Positions 8,265 to 15,647 of a DNA stretch of 33,249 bases are shown here, piece by piece. The notes beneath the pieces are model-generated. The model ran no database searches. It was not told the origin of the DNA and saw nothing but the letters and a program-made list of their open reading frames with translations. The DNA is taken from NCBI GenBank assembly GCA_005888635.1, contig VBAW01000037.1, positions 1-33,249 on the forward strand, given 5' to 3'. The DNA comes from Candidatus Bathyarchaeota archaeon. GTDB taxonomy: Archaea > Thermoproteota > Bathyarchaeia > 40CM-2-53-6. The number at the start of each line of letters is the position of its first letter. Position 1 is the stretch's first letter. The position numbers and the translations under genes are program-made.

Positions 8265-9010
8265 TTGCCAGCCGGAGCCTTTTTGCTAGCATCCATCCTT
8301 CGAAGATACTTGTCAACCTCCTCAACGGGGAGTTTCTGGAATTTTCCAGTCTCCCGCGGGATAATCGCGACTCGAATCTTCTGTGGCTCCGCCTTGCCTT
8401 CTAGCACCTTTGTCATACACTTCATTCCTAGCAAGAGAGCTTCATCCATTGTGAGGTTGTCCCGATATTCCGCTTCAAGGATCTCGTTTGCAGCGTCGCC
8501 GCCAGCCCCTATAGCCCAAGCCCGATAGGCGAAGAACGCTCCACTGGGATCTGTCCAGAATAGTCTGCTGCCTTTCTTGTCAACTCCTCCAAAGAGCATT
8601 GAGATGCCGAAGGGTCTTACTCCCGCATGCTGAGTGTAGAGCTGTTTGATCTCGCCGATTCGCCTTGTCAGGATTTCAATGTCGATGGGCTCGTCATACA
8701 TCAGCTTGTTGCTCTGAGCATAGATTCTGGCTTGATCGACTAGAATGTGAGCGTCGCAGCTCAGACCAGCGACGGCGGTTCCGACGTGCTCGTCAATTTG
8801 GAATATCTTCCACATGAACGATAAATCTTGAAGTTTAGATCCGGCTCTCTCTTCCGCCGCGAGCACGACTCCCTCTGGTGAGGCGATTCCAAGAACGGTC
8901 GCGCCTCGCTTAACGGTCTCGCTTGCGTATTCTACCTGGAAGAGTCTCCCGTCAGGGGAGAACACGGTAATGGCCCGATCGTATGCACCGGGCACAGCAA
9001 ACATCGACAA
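8261..9010 (-). CDS. psmA: Proteasome subunit alpha
   Basis: Alpha subunit (249 residues) of the archaeal 20S proteasome. It forms the outer heptameric rings that gate the chamber. The N-terminal signature YDRAITVFSPDGRLFQVEYA is followed by KRGATVLGIASPEGVVLAAE and the conserved SGAFFAYRAWAIGAG. The TTG at 9010 sits 6 nt after AGGTG, whereas ATG 9004 would be 12 nt away, so TTG is favoured. It is the first gene of the exosome superoperon, with a BRE/TATA promoter 46-60 bp upstream. No beta subunit gene is in the window. Confidence 0.96.
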   Translation of the reverse strand: MSMFAVPGAYDRAITVFSPDGRLFQVEYASETVKRGATVLGIASPEGVVLAAEERAGSKLQDLSFMWKIFQIDEHVGTAVAGLSCDAHILVDQARIYAQSNKLMYDEPIDIEILTRRIGEIKQLYTQHAGVRPFGISMLFGGVDKKGSRLFWTDPSGAFFAYRAWAIGAGGDAANEILEAEYRDNLTMDEALLLGMKCMTKVLEGKAEPQKIRVAIIPRETGKFQKLPVEEVDKYLRRMDASKKAPAGK

Positions 9011-9055
9011 ATTTTACACCTGGATAGATTTCGGAGAAGCGAACTCTTGGGTGCG

Positions 9056-9070
9056 TACTAAAACCTTTCC
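9056..9070 (-). promoter_or_regulatory. BRE/TATA promoter of the psmA-exosome operon
   Basis: On the minus strand GGAAAGG (9070-9064, BRE-like) is followed by TTTTAGTA (9063-9056, TATA-like). The box centre is about 50 bp upstream of the psmA start, which gives a predicted leader of about 24 nt containing the AGGTG ribosome binding site. The same 50-bp geometry recurs at the aIF2-gamma and malic enzyme genes. Confidence 0.6.
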
Positions 9071-9216
9071 CACGATCCGTTTCTCCGATTATCAAAACGC
9101 GGGGTCGGCCCGTCGCAGAGAATATCATCCCGTGGAGAGGTCATGCTGGGACTGGCGTCCTCATTCCCCAAGATAACTGTCAAGGACTATGTAATATCGT
9201 CTAGCCTAACAGGCCC

Positions 9217-9684
9217 TCATTGGTCGGTCGGGTCTCCCAAACCGTTTTCGAGAGACTCCAATAGTTGTTTGATTTCCTCCTCGGGTTCCAGATTGGACTT
9301 GATTCTCCTCCGAAACGACAATTGGATCTTAATTGGGTCCTGATCCTTCATTCTAATTATTCCCCGGAAGACTTGTTCCTTGTCCAGACGCAAATGTAGC
9401 CCGCCACTAGCGTCGAGGTGACTGCCCAATGCGCCGAGAATTGATGCACGATCAAAACTCGGCAGACTCTTCCACAGATGGTCCAAGAATGACCGAGCGG
9501 GTGCACCCCGAATGGACAGTTCAACCGTTCGAATCTCGTTACCATAATGTCCATGGAACCTTCGTGTCTCCGCCTTAGAAGGAAGAGCCCCCTCAGGAAA
9601 AACCCGGCTCAATGATTGAAGAACCCGATCTACATCTTCTGTTGCGTGGACGATTGACGATATCTTCGCGGAAATAACTTCCAA
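9217..9684 (-). CDS. Predicted exosome-associated RNA-binding protein (COG1325-like)
   Basis: Protein of about 155 residues with the pattern of the archaeal COG1325 family (predicted exosome subunit, ribosomal L5-like fold). It begins EVISAKISSIVHATED, has GHYGNEIRTVELSIRG in the middle and HLRLDKEQVFRG towards the end. The longest frame starts at TTG 9714. TTG 9684 is preferred because GGGTG lies 8 nt before it and because the likely TATA box at 9720-9727 would place the transcript start near 9697, inside the longer version. The role in RNA binding is inferred from the family and from its position just upstream of psmA and the exosome genes. Confidence 0.75.
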   Translation of the reverse strand: MEVISAKISSIVHATEDVDRVLQSLSRVFPEGALPSKAETRRFHGHYGNEIRTVELSIRGAPARSFLDHLWKSLPSFDRASILGALGSHLDASGGLHLRLDKEQVFRGIIRMKDQDPIKIQLSFRRRIKSNLEPEEEIKQLLESLENGLGDPTDQ

Positions 9685-9719
9685 CTCCGGAACACCCTCG
9701 GCTCCCTTGTACAAGCTTC

Positions 9720-9727
9720 GTTAAAAT
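9720..9727. promoter_or_regulatory. Shared TATA-like element between COG1325 gene and pth2
   Basis: The sequence TTAAAATA reads as TATTTTAA on the other strand, so it can serve both directions. For pth2 it lies about 30 bp before the ATG, giving a nearly leaderless mRNA. For the minus gene it gives a start near 9697. This is by eye only and no BRE is clear. Confidence 0.4.
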
Positions 9728-9753
9728 ACTGTGATAATTGGGATATCTGGGAA

Positions 9754-10119
9754 ATGTCGCAAGAGTTCGCATACAAGCAAGCGCTGATAATCCGATTAGA
9801 CCTGAAGATTGGTCGGGGAAAGATTGCTGTCCAGTGTTCTCATGCTGCAGTAGGCGCCGCTGAAGACGCGCGCACACGCTTTCCCCAATGGTGGAAGGGA
9901 TGGCTAGGAGATGGTCAGCGAAAGATAGCTCTTAAGGTGCCCGACCTCGACGCATTGTTGAATCTTGAGAACAATGCAAGGAGGAATCGGCTTCCCGTCT
10001 GTCTCGTCCGGGACAGGGGTCTCACTCAAGTGCCTCCAGACACGGTTACCTGCGTCGGAATAGGCCCTGCCCCTTCGAACCTAGTAGACAATCTAACTGG
10101 TGATCTGGCCCTTCTTTGA
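9754..10119 (+). CDS. pth2: Peptidyl-tRNA hydrolase, archaeal type (Pth2)
   Basis: Recycles peptidyl-tRNA released prematurely from ribosomes. At 121 residues it is the usual Pth2 size. Family motifs: KQALIIRLDLKIGRGKIAVQ with the catalytic-site lysine and the following CSHAAVGA, QRKIALKV, LPVCLVRDRGLTQVPPDT and TCVGIGPAP. The ATG start follows a GGGAA sequence closely. The last 27 nt overlap, tail to tail, the gene on the other strand at 10093-10482. Confidence 0.95.
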   Translation: MSQEFAYKQALIIRLDLKIGRGKIAVQCSHAAVGAAEDARTRFPQWWKGWLGDGQRKIALKVPDLDALLNLENNARRNRLPVCLVRDRGLTQVPPDTVTCVGIGPAPSNLVDNLTGDLALL

Positions 10120-10482
10120 CCTCACGGAGTCAGCGGAATCTTCCGGGACTCCGTGCCTGTGCGAGAGTATCTCGTATCGCCTCTTTGCATCAGCAACATA
10201 CTCTGTGAACTCCGTGTCGATTGTTTCTTTGAAACTGGACCCGGTTTTTTGGAACAGCTTTCTAAGTATTATGCGTTCAATGACTTTCGAGGCCCCGCCA
10301 AGTGACTTTCTCAGTCCGGCCACAAAGTCCGTCACGCGACCTGGAATCTCTTCACGCGGGAGGGAACATATCGTCAGGAGATACTGATACATTGCTTGGC
10401 GTGGCTCATTACCAAGGACAGAGAGCCCTTCGTCAATACACTCTAGGAGAAGCTGCTCGAAAGGCTGGGCGCGCGTAGTCAA
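10093..10482 (-). CDS. Helical NitrOD5-like domain protein
   Basis: 129 residues, predicted mostly alpha-helical and soluble. The region at about 15-85 (EGLSVLGNEPRQAMYQYL, REEIPGRVTDFVAGL, GGASKVIERIILRKLF) resembles the NitrOD5 output domain described for thaumarchaeal signalling proteins; this is recognition from memory and is moderate. The last 25 residues are charged and overlap pth2. The TTG start overlaps the stop of the membrane sensor (TTGA), so the two are probably co-translated and may form a sensor-output pair. It has no DNA-binding motif I can name. Confidence 0.6.
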   Translation of the reverse strand: MTTRAQPFEQLLLECIDEGLSVLGNEPRQAMYQYLLTICSLPREEIPGRVTDFVAGLRKSLGGASKVIERIILRKLFQKTGSSFKETIDTEFTEYVADAKRRYEILSHRHGVPEDSADSVRSKKGQITS

Positions 10483-12353
10483 GCCCTGATTTCCCCAGAG
10501 GACTCCCTAGCACCTAACAATGGCTCCTCGTCATAGCTTCTTTCTTGTCGGGCTCCCTGTAGCTTGATGACCTTGAGACCTTCGAAATTGAAGCGCAGCT
10601 GTGATCGGAACAGACCTTGTACCGCTCCTAGAGCTCTTGGTTCAAGTGCGCCATAGTTTATCAGCACTAGAATTGAAGCTGTCTCGTTTTCCGTCATTTC
10701 TACTACAGATGAGAGGACACCATAGGCTTTCTCAAATCCTTGTGAGAGAATGATATCTGTGAAAACATCGAACACTATTCCGATTCTCTTCTTTGAAAGG
10801 GCTTGCAGGAGCTTGTCCACTGCATCTAGAAGAAGCGAGGTATCTCGCTCGGGCAGTAAGACTTGTTCATCGGAAAGTCTTGCAGGACTCGAGGTCTTTG
10901 TGCTGAAGCTGAAGAGACTGATGTTTCTCTGATCTCTGAACTCACGGTAAATGGGGCTACCCGCACTGGTGAAGATTGCGATCGATTCAACGTTTGCTTG
11001 GAACTCTCTCACGAATTTTTGGACGATTTCTTCGTAGTCGCTGGTGGGCTCATATTCTAGCAGCAGTCGGTTTCCTAGAATATCTTGATGCTTCATATTG
11101 AACATGCTCGAAAAAGTGTCTTGTTGCATCGCCAAGTCAATCACCCGCGCGGTCGGGTTGACTCTCTGGAGCAAATCAAGTATTCCCGCGTGGGCTCCAT
11201 CTACGTTCAAAGCCCAGATTCGTCCAACGTGTCTGGATCTGGGAGTAGAGTCTGGGATCGTTATCGTGCCAATTAGGTCCTCACAGCGATCTAGGTCAAG
11301 TTCATCAAGATCCACTAGTTCTCTCCTTTCACCCGAAACAAACGAAGGTAAAGGACCGTCTAGCTCCCCTGATGATATCGATTCTATCGGTTGGATAGTA
11401 ACCGAATGCTCCCCAGGGGTGGAGCTTAGTAGGCCCGAGCCTTTCAGTATGGCACGGTAGAATGGCACTTCAGCCTTTGTAACCTGACAAACTACGTCCT
11501 GCCCTGTTGCTAATCCATCCTTCACAAACGTCTCGACTAGGTTTCTCCGATCGGATTCGGTATTATAGAGCACTATCGTGTCAATGCGGGGGTTAGAGTA
11601 CACAGCCCGGCTTACAGTCTCTCCTGACGTTACGATCCTTCCGAGGATTGTGGGTTCACGTAAGGCAAAGGCAATCAGCACAAAGAGAAGACTATCGGCG
11701 ACAGATCCGATGCTCTGGGATGTCGGAAGGAAGAGCCCACCTGCCGCAACTTGGAAAAGCGTTAGCACACCGAAGCAAGCCCAACAGAGGCTGATGATTT
11801 TCATGGATAGAGAGGCTTTCCTGTCTTGAACGGTTTTCGACTGGTGGAAAAATGAGAGAACGGGCAGGGAGACGAAACAGACTAGCAGAAGAGCGCTCGT
11901 TGCAACGTACCAGATCTGATATGAGAAATAATAGTAGGTCACTCCCCCAAAGGAGGTTTGATTTAGCGACCAGGGATTGAAGATAAAACCAGATGCAGTC
12001 CAGACTAGGACGGCCGTCAGGAAGATCAGGAAAGGCAATGGCGGTTTTGAAACAAATCTTCTCAGTCTCCAGATTCGTCGAGGATCGGTCTCGTCACAGT
12101 TTCGTAGGAGATATGACGCGACTCCGATAGAAGTTGCCATGATCGCTGTTAATGCGACGTCAATGAGTGGGGATACTGGGACCTCAAAGGCGTGAGCGTA
12201 CGTACTCTCGGCGAGAAATAGAATAAACCCTACATTTGCGAGAGCTATGAAGAATCCTGAATCCAGAAAGTACGTTTTCTTTGCGCGAAGAATGAAGTAT
12301 AACGCTGAGCATGAAGCGGTAAGCGCCAGAAAGTCTAGGACGTTAATCAGAAT
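10479..12353 (-). CDS. Seven-helix membrane sensor with degenerate KaiC/DUF835-like cytoplasmic domains, ATT start
   Basis: From ATT 12353 the protein has 624 residues. Seven hydrophobic segments are visible: about 3-22, 33-49, 62-85, 105-125, 145-168, 184-208 and 215-231. Two cytoplasmic alpha/beta domains follow. The first begins near RIDTIVLYNTESDRRNLVETF. The second (GNRLLLEYEPTSDYEEIV onward, with RIGIVFDVFTDIILSQGF) resembles DUF835/MEDS-type degenerate RecA folds and has no Walker A. The first conventional start, ATG 12140, falls inside helix 3 and would delete two and a half helices. GAGGT lies 4 nt before the ATT. An ATG at 12374 overlaps the AbrB stop (ATGA) but meets an in-frame TAG two codons later. 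It is probably a membrane sensor acting with the downstream NitrOD5-like protein. Confidence 0.7.
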   Translation of the reverse strand: MLINVLDFLALTASCSALYFILRAKKTYFLDSGFFIALANVGFILFLAESTYAHAFEVPVSPLIDVALTAIMATSIGVASYLLRNCDETDPRRIWRLRRFVSKPPLPFLIFLTAVLVWTASGFIFNPWSLNQTSFGGVTYYYFSYQIWYVATSALLLVCFVSLPVLSFFHQSKTVQDRKASLSMKIISLCWACFGVLTLFQVAAGGLFLPTSQSIGSVADSLLFVLIAFALREPTILGRIVTSGETVSRAVYSNPRIDTIVLYNTESDRRNLVETFVKDGLATGQDVVCQVTKAEVPFYRAILKGSGLLSSTPGEHSVTIQPIESISSGELDGPLPSFVSGERRELVDLDELDLDRCEDLIGTITIPDSTPRSRHVGRIWALNVDGAHAGILDLLQRVNPTARVIDLAMQQDTFSSMFNMKHQDILGNRLLLEYEPTSDYEEIVQKFVREFQANVESIAIFTSAGSPIYREFRDQRNISLFSFSTKTSSPARLSDEQVLLPERDTSLLLDAVDKLLQALSKKRIGIVFDVFTDIILSQGFEKAYGVLSSVVEMTENETASILVLINYGALEPRALGAVQGLFRSQLRFNFEGLKVIKLQGARQERSYDEEPLLGARESSGEIRA

Positions 12354-12370
12354 GTTGACCTCAGGCTATT

Positions 12371-12565
12371 TCATTCTCTTTTCTCATCAACGATTTGGTT
12401 TTCGTCTTTCTTGAGTTCGTAGACTAGTTTGACCGAATCCTGATTCTCGTTGAGGCTTAGCTGAAAGTCAGATGATGAAGCAACCCCGAGTAAGCGCGCA
12501 ATGTCAACTGGAATCAGGAGGTAGAGGCTATCTCTCAGCTTGACGGGACGGACCTTCAGTGTCAC
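12371..12565 (-). CDS. AbrB/MazE-like DNA-binding protein
   Basis: 64 residues. The N-terminal 45 residues (KVRPVKLRDSLYLLIPVDIARLLGV) show the swapped-hairpin AbrB/SpoVT pattern, a dimeric DNA-binding fold of antitoxin and transition-state regulators. The last 15 residues are charged. GTG start; no toxin gene of the usual kind follows. It is the first gene of a probable operon with the membrane sensor and the NitrOD5-like gene. A perfect 9-bp palindrome lies 7 nt upstream of the start, which suggests autoregulation. Confidence 0.72.
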   Translation of the reverse strand: MTLKVRPVKLRDSLYLLIPVDIARLLGVASSSDFQLSLNENQDSVKLVYELKKDENQIVDEKRE

Positions 12566-12571
12566 GCAGAG

Positions 12572-12595
12572 TCAACTTTGTAGGCGCAAAGTTGA
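12572..12595. promoter_or_regulatory. Perfect 9-bp palindrome, candidate operator
   Basis: Arms TCAACTTTG (12572-12580) and CAAAGTTGA (12587-12595) with a 6-nt spacer, immediately upstream of the AbrB-like gene. It is a plausible operator for a dimeric regulator. It could also form an RNA hairpin over the translation start. A terminator for the upstream TackOD1-like gene is less likely because no T-run follows on the minus strand. Confidence 0.6.
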
Positions 12596-12638
12596 ACGGA
12601 GGGATGGGAATGCTGGAACCAGTGAGCATGATGTGCGG

Positions 12639-13649
12639 TTACAGCTGCAAATCTCCCAACGATTCTTCGTTGCCGGAGAGTCCTGCCCATCCAAACTTGT
12701 CCTTGATTTGGTCTGCCGCCTGCTGCGAGTTTTCTGCTTCTATCGTAGAGATTCTGTAGAGACCAGCCAGCCTCTTCGCTTTCTCGGTTAGCCCTGGGAT
12801 AGCGACGAGAATCGACTGAGTTGGAGTGACGTCGAAAATCTTCGCGTACATTGAAGCGACGGGCACTTCGTCGATCTGCTTCTCGCTGGCTATGAGATCA
12901 AGCACTAGCACTTCGGAAGAGCCTTTCGTTGCGACTGCGTCAAACCTGTGCAGCGTGCCGGATCGGCCGGCGATCTGGCCGGGCATCTCCACTTTAAACT
13001 GGAAATCTTCGAGGACAACTCCTATGGGTTTCATGATCAGATAGCTACGCTTGAATTCCTCCTCCGCCTCAGAACCGAGCCTGTAAGCATAGATGTTGAC
13101 GAATCCAGTGTCCCTTATGGTGAAAATGCGGCCACAGTTTCTGCATCGGTGTATTGGACTCGGCATGTCGGAGCGTTTTCCGCATTGACTACACTGAAAC
13201 CAAGCGCCAAGTTTCTGATAATCAACTCCTGCCTCGAGTAGCTCCTTGTTGCATTTCGGGCAGAGCAGGCCTCCCTCCACGAGAAAGTTGTCGACGCTGT
13301 CTATGTTTCCACATGCGGTATGTTCCAGAAGAGTCTTACGTTCGATATCTATGGAATTGCAGTTAGGGCAGACATAATCGTTACTTACGTTGACAGATAA
13401 GCACGAAGGACAGACAAGAATTTTCTCGTGAAACTTGCGCTTGAAAATGCCCACGTCCCAGAGCTTTTCAACCAACTGTTTCGCGGCGCCCGAATCTCCC
13501 TCGACAATCTCCTCCACCTCTGGGTATCTGACGGTCTGATTCAGATCGAAGCTCGGGACCAGCTCAACTATTTCTCCTCTAACGAACTTACTTAGAAGTA
13601 GCTGTACCGATGGATCCTGATACAGGGCTAGCCTATCCTTCGATGTCAC
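12639..13649 (-). CDS. TackOD1-like zinc-ribbon protein with nuclease-fold-like C-terminus
   Basis: 336 residues. The middle part carries many metal-binding pairs: Cys80/83, Cys94/97, His110/Cys113, Cys130/133, Cys153/156 and Cys169/172, which fits the thaumarchaeal output domain TackOD1. Residues 225-315 (TLHRFDAVATKGSSEVLVLDL, SILVAIPGLTEKAKRL) look like a PD-(D/E)xK nuclease fold with Asp237 and Asp251, but a clear catalytic lysine pair is not obvious, so it may be inactive. The N-terminal 70 residues are a helical region. The GTG start is 150 bp from the divergent KaiC-like gene. It probably acts as an output or DNA-binding component; the function is unproven. Confidence 0.65.
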   Translation of the reverse strand: MTSKDRLALYQDPSVQLLLSKFVRGEIVELVPSFDLNQTVRYPEVEEIVEGDSGAAKQLVEKLWDVGIFKRKFHEKILVCPSCLSVNVSNDYVCPNCNSIDIERKTLLEHTACGNIDSVDNFLVEGGLLCPKCNKELLEAGVDYQKLGAWFQCSQCGKRSDMPSPIHRCRNCGRIFTIRDTGFVNIYAYRLGSEAEEEFKRSYLIMKPIGVVLEDFQFKVEMPGQIAGRSGTLHRFDAVATKGSSEVLVLDLIASEKQIDEVPVASMYAKIFDVTPTQSILVAIPGLTEKAKRLAGLYRISTIEAENSQQAADQIKDKFGWAGLSGNEESLGDLQL

Positions 13650-13799
13650 GCCTGGCGACGCCTAGTTATGTTATCGCAGACTCTTCTGCCAAACCGAACC
13701 GGGTCTCCAGCGATATGCGTTCAATGTACCCTTTTCGTGAAGGTTAGCGTATCAGAATGAATATGCTTTCGAGACCTCGGTGGGAGCTTTGGAAGATTC

Positions 13800-14564
13800 A
13801 TGGCCGACACTGCGGCCGATCGATCGGCCAATTCTAGGACGCCAACCGGAATCCCGGGACTCGATAAGCTGCTGACTGGCGGCCTGCCCAAGAATAGAAC
13901 CATTCTTCTATGCGGCGGTCCAGGAACTGGAAAGACGATTATGTCATCACAATTTCTGGTCAACGGAATACTAGACTACGAAGATCCGGGAGTCTATGTC
14001 AGTCTCGACGAGAACAAAGTTCACGTTTTTGAAGAGATGTTGGACTTCGGATGGGACTTTGAAGACTTAGAGAGTAACAAGAAGCTCATCTTTCTAGAGG
14101 CTTCCCCAATTAGATATCTTCCAGCCGAAATCAAAGTTGGAAAATTGACTGTCGGTCGGAAGGAATTTTCGATGGCAACGCTGATCGAAATGATAAAGAC
14201 TAGCGTAAAGGAAATCGGCGCAAAACGGATCGTTGTTGATCCGGTAACAACCCTAGTCTTCCAATATGACGGAGTTGTTGCTCAACGCAATGCGCTGGTA
14301 GAGTTGATGGAAGCGCTCGCCGACACTGGCGCAACATGCCTGATCACGACAGAACTAAGACGACCCGGATTTGAAAGAAGCATAGATTACGAGGAATATC
14401 TAGCGCATGGCGTGATTCTGTTGCAGCAGTTGCAGGTGGGAAAATCGCTCCTGAGAGTTATCCAGATCGAGAAGATGCGCAAGACCCCTGTTGACAATCA
14501 GCCGCGACCATACAGGATTACCGACACGGGAATCGAAGTATTCCCAAGAGAAAGCGTTCTCTAG
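13800..14564 (+). CDS. KaiC/RAD55-like ATPase
   Basis: Single-domain RecA-superfamily ATPase, 254 residues. It opens with the KaiC-type GIPGLDKLLTGGLP (17-30), Walker A GGPGTGKT (39-46) and the Walker B region RIVVDPVTTLV. The position of the KaiC catalytic glutamate pair reads DEN (VYVSLDENKV). The C-terminal part (LLRVIQIEKMRKTP, GIEVFPRES) matches stand-alone archaeal KaiC homologues, which act in signalling rather than circadian timing. It is the only plus-strand gene of the island, divergent from the TackOD1-like gene and tail to tail with the next KaiC gene; both stop codons share CTAG at 14561-14564. Confidence 0.88.
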   Translation: MADTAADRSANSRTPTGIPGLDKLLTGGLPKNRTILLCGGPGTGKTIMSSQFLVNGILDYEDPGVYVSLDENKVHVFEEMLDFGWDFEDLESNKKLIFLEASPIRYLPAEIKVGKLTVGRKEFSMATLIEMIKTSVKEIGAKRIVVDPVTTLVFQYDGVVAQRNALVELMEALADTGATCLITTELRRPGFERSIDYEEYLAHGVILLQQLQVGKSLLRVIQIEKMRKTPVDNQPRPYRITDTGIEVFPRESVL

Positions 14565-15628
14565 CTCTGCAAGCCGCTGCTAGTCGGCATGATCAATCCC
14601 AAACCCGGATCTCTGTTGTACGGTGTCCACGTAGTCACATGACGTGCACCCTTCATCTTTGGGACTCGAATGTATCTAGCGAGCCCGTCCTTTGTATCCT
14701 CTGCTTTCATTTCTATCACGCCGTCTACCTTGTCCTGAATACCCGCGATGATTGCAGGATGAAAGGCCTTCCTGGAAAGAGATGTTACGCAACTTGCTTT
14801 ACAACTTCGGATCTTTGCAACTAGAGTGTGGAGAAAGTCGAATGAGGGCCTGACTCCACTCCTCTGCAACAAGGTGGTCAAAGAATCCATTGCCAGCAGG
14901 GTGTTGCTCGGGTCACGGGATTCAGAAAGTGCTTTGGAGACGACGATACTCAGGTCAGAGAGGCGCTGAGGGTCCTCGCTATACTGCTCTTTGCTCTTTA
15001 CCCCTACAAGAAAAGAGTAGCAGTCGATGAAAACGAGTCTGCGGCGTCCTTCAATTTCGTATTTTTGTGGATCTATCCCCATCATACGCATGGATTCTCG
15101 CACGCTATCTGGAAAGTCGTCGAGGCTTGCGTAGACAACGTTCCTATCTTTCTTGAGTGCCTCGACAACAAGCTGGGTAAGCAGTGTTGTCTTTCCAGTA
15201 GCGGGATCTCCCATGACCAAGACAACGGAGGTCGAAGGATAGCCCTCGGGGAGGAGTTCGTCAACTATTCCTATCCCAGTCATTTCTCTTGATGAAGATC
15301 TCTCCGTCTCGTCTCCGGATGGAGGCGATATCAGTCTCTTTGATATCTCTCGTTGCAACTCTTGATCTCTCGCCTTGTTGAAGGAGACCGTCCTAACTTC
15401 CTTGAGAAGTCCGAGCTCGACAAGATCCGACACGTCTCGGTCTATCTCCTTCGGGTTCCGATGGATCTTATTGGCGATTCCTTCAACAGTGTCAGTAGAT
15501 TCAGGGTTTTCGTGGAAAAACATTAGGAGTTCGGCCTTTGTCTCTGAACCGATCAGTTTCTCTATCAGATCTGCTTTTGGGGACCCCTTATCGAGCCGAC
15601 CGCTACTTTTGTTCTCCAGAGGGGGCAC
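14561..15628 (-). CDS. Winged-helix/KaiC-like ATPase fusion
   Basis: 355 residues. The first 95 residues form a probable winged helix-turn-helix (TVEGIANKIHRNPKEIDRDV, LVELGLLKEVRTVSF). The rest is a KaiC-like ATPase with GIGIVDELLPEGYP, Walker A GDPATGKT, YASLDDFPDSV and Walker B-like LLAMDSLTTLL. The combination suggests a DNA-binding ATPase whose regulatory output depends on nucleotide state. It lies 19 nt downstream of another KaiC-like gene and is probably in the same operon. The GTG start overlaps a GAGGGTG sequence, so the exact start is uncertain (CTG 15619 is possible). Confidence 0.85.
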   Translation of the reverse strand: MPPLENKSSGRLDKGSPKADLIEKLIGSETKAELLMFFHENPESTDTVEGIANKIHRNPKEIDRDVSDLVELGLLKEVRTVSFNKARDQELQREISKRLISPPSGDETERSSSREMTGIGIVDELLPEGYPSTSVVLVMGDPATGKTTLLTQLVVEALKKDRNVVYASLDDFPDSVRESMRMMGIDPQKYEIEGRRRLVFIDCYSFLVGVKSKEQYSEDPQRLSDLSIVVSKALSESRDPSNTLLAMDSLTTLLQRSGVRPSFDFLHTLVAKIRSCKASCVTSLSRKAFHPAIIAGIQDKVDGVIEMKAEDTKDGLARYIRVPKMKGARHVTTWTPYNRDPGLGLIMPTSSGLQS

Positions 15629-15647
15629 CCTCAGATCCAGTATCGTA

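Noticed and set aside
12371-12565. Toxin-antitoxin pair with the AbrB-like protein as antitoxin
   Set aside because: No toxin-like gene (PIN, MazF, RelE) is adjacent; the partner is a membrane sensor. The PIN protein at 28824-29264 is 16 kb away and near translation genes.
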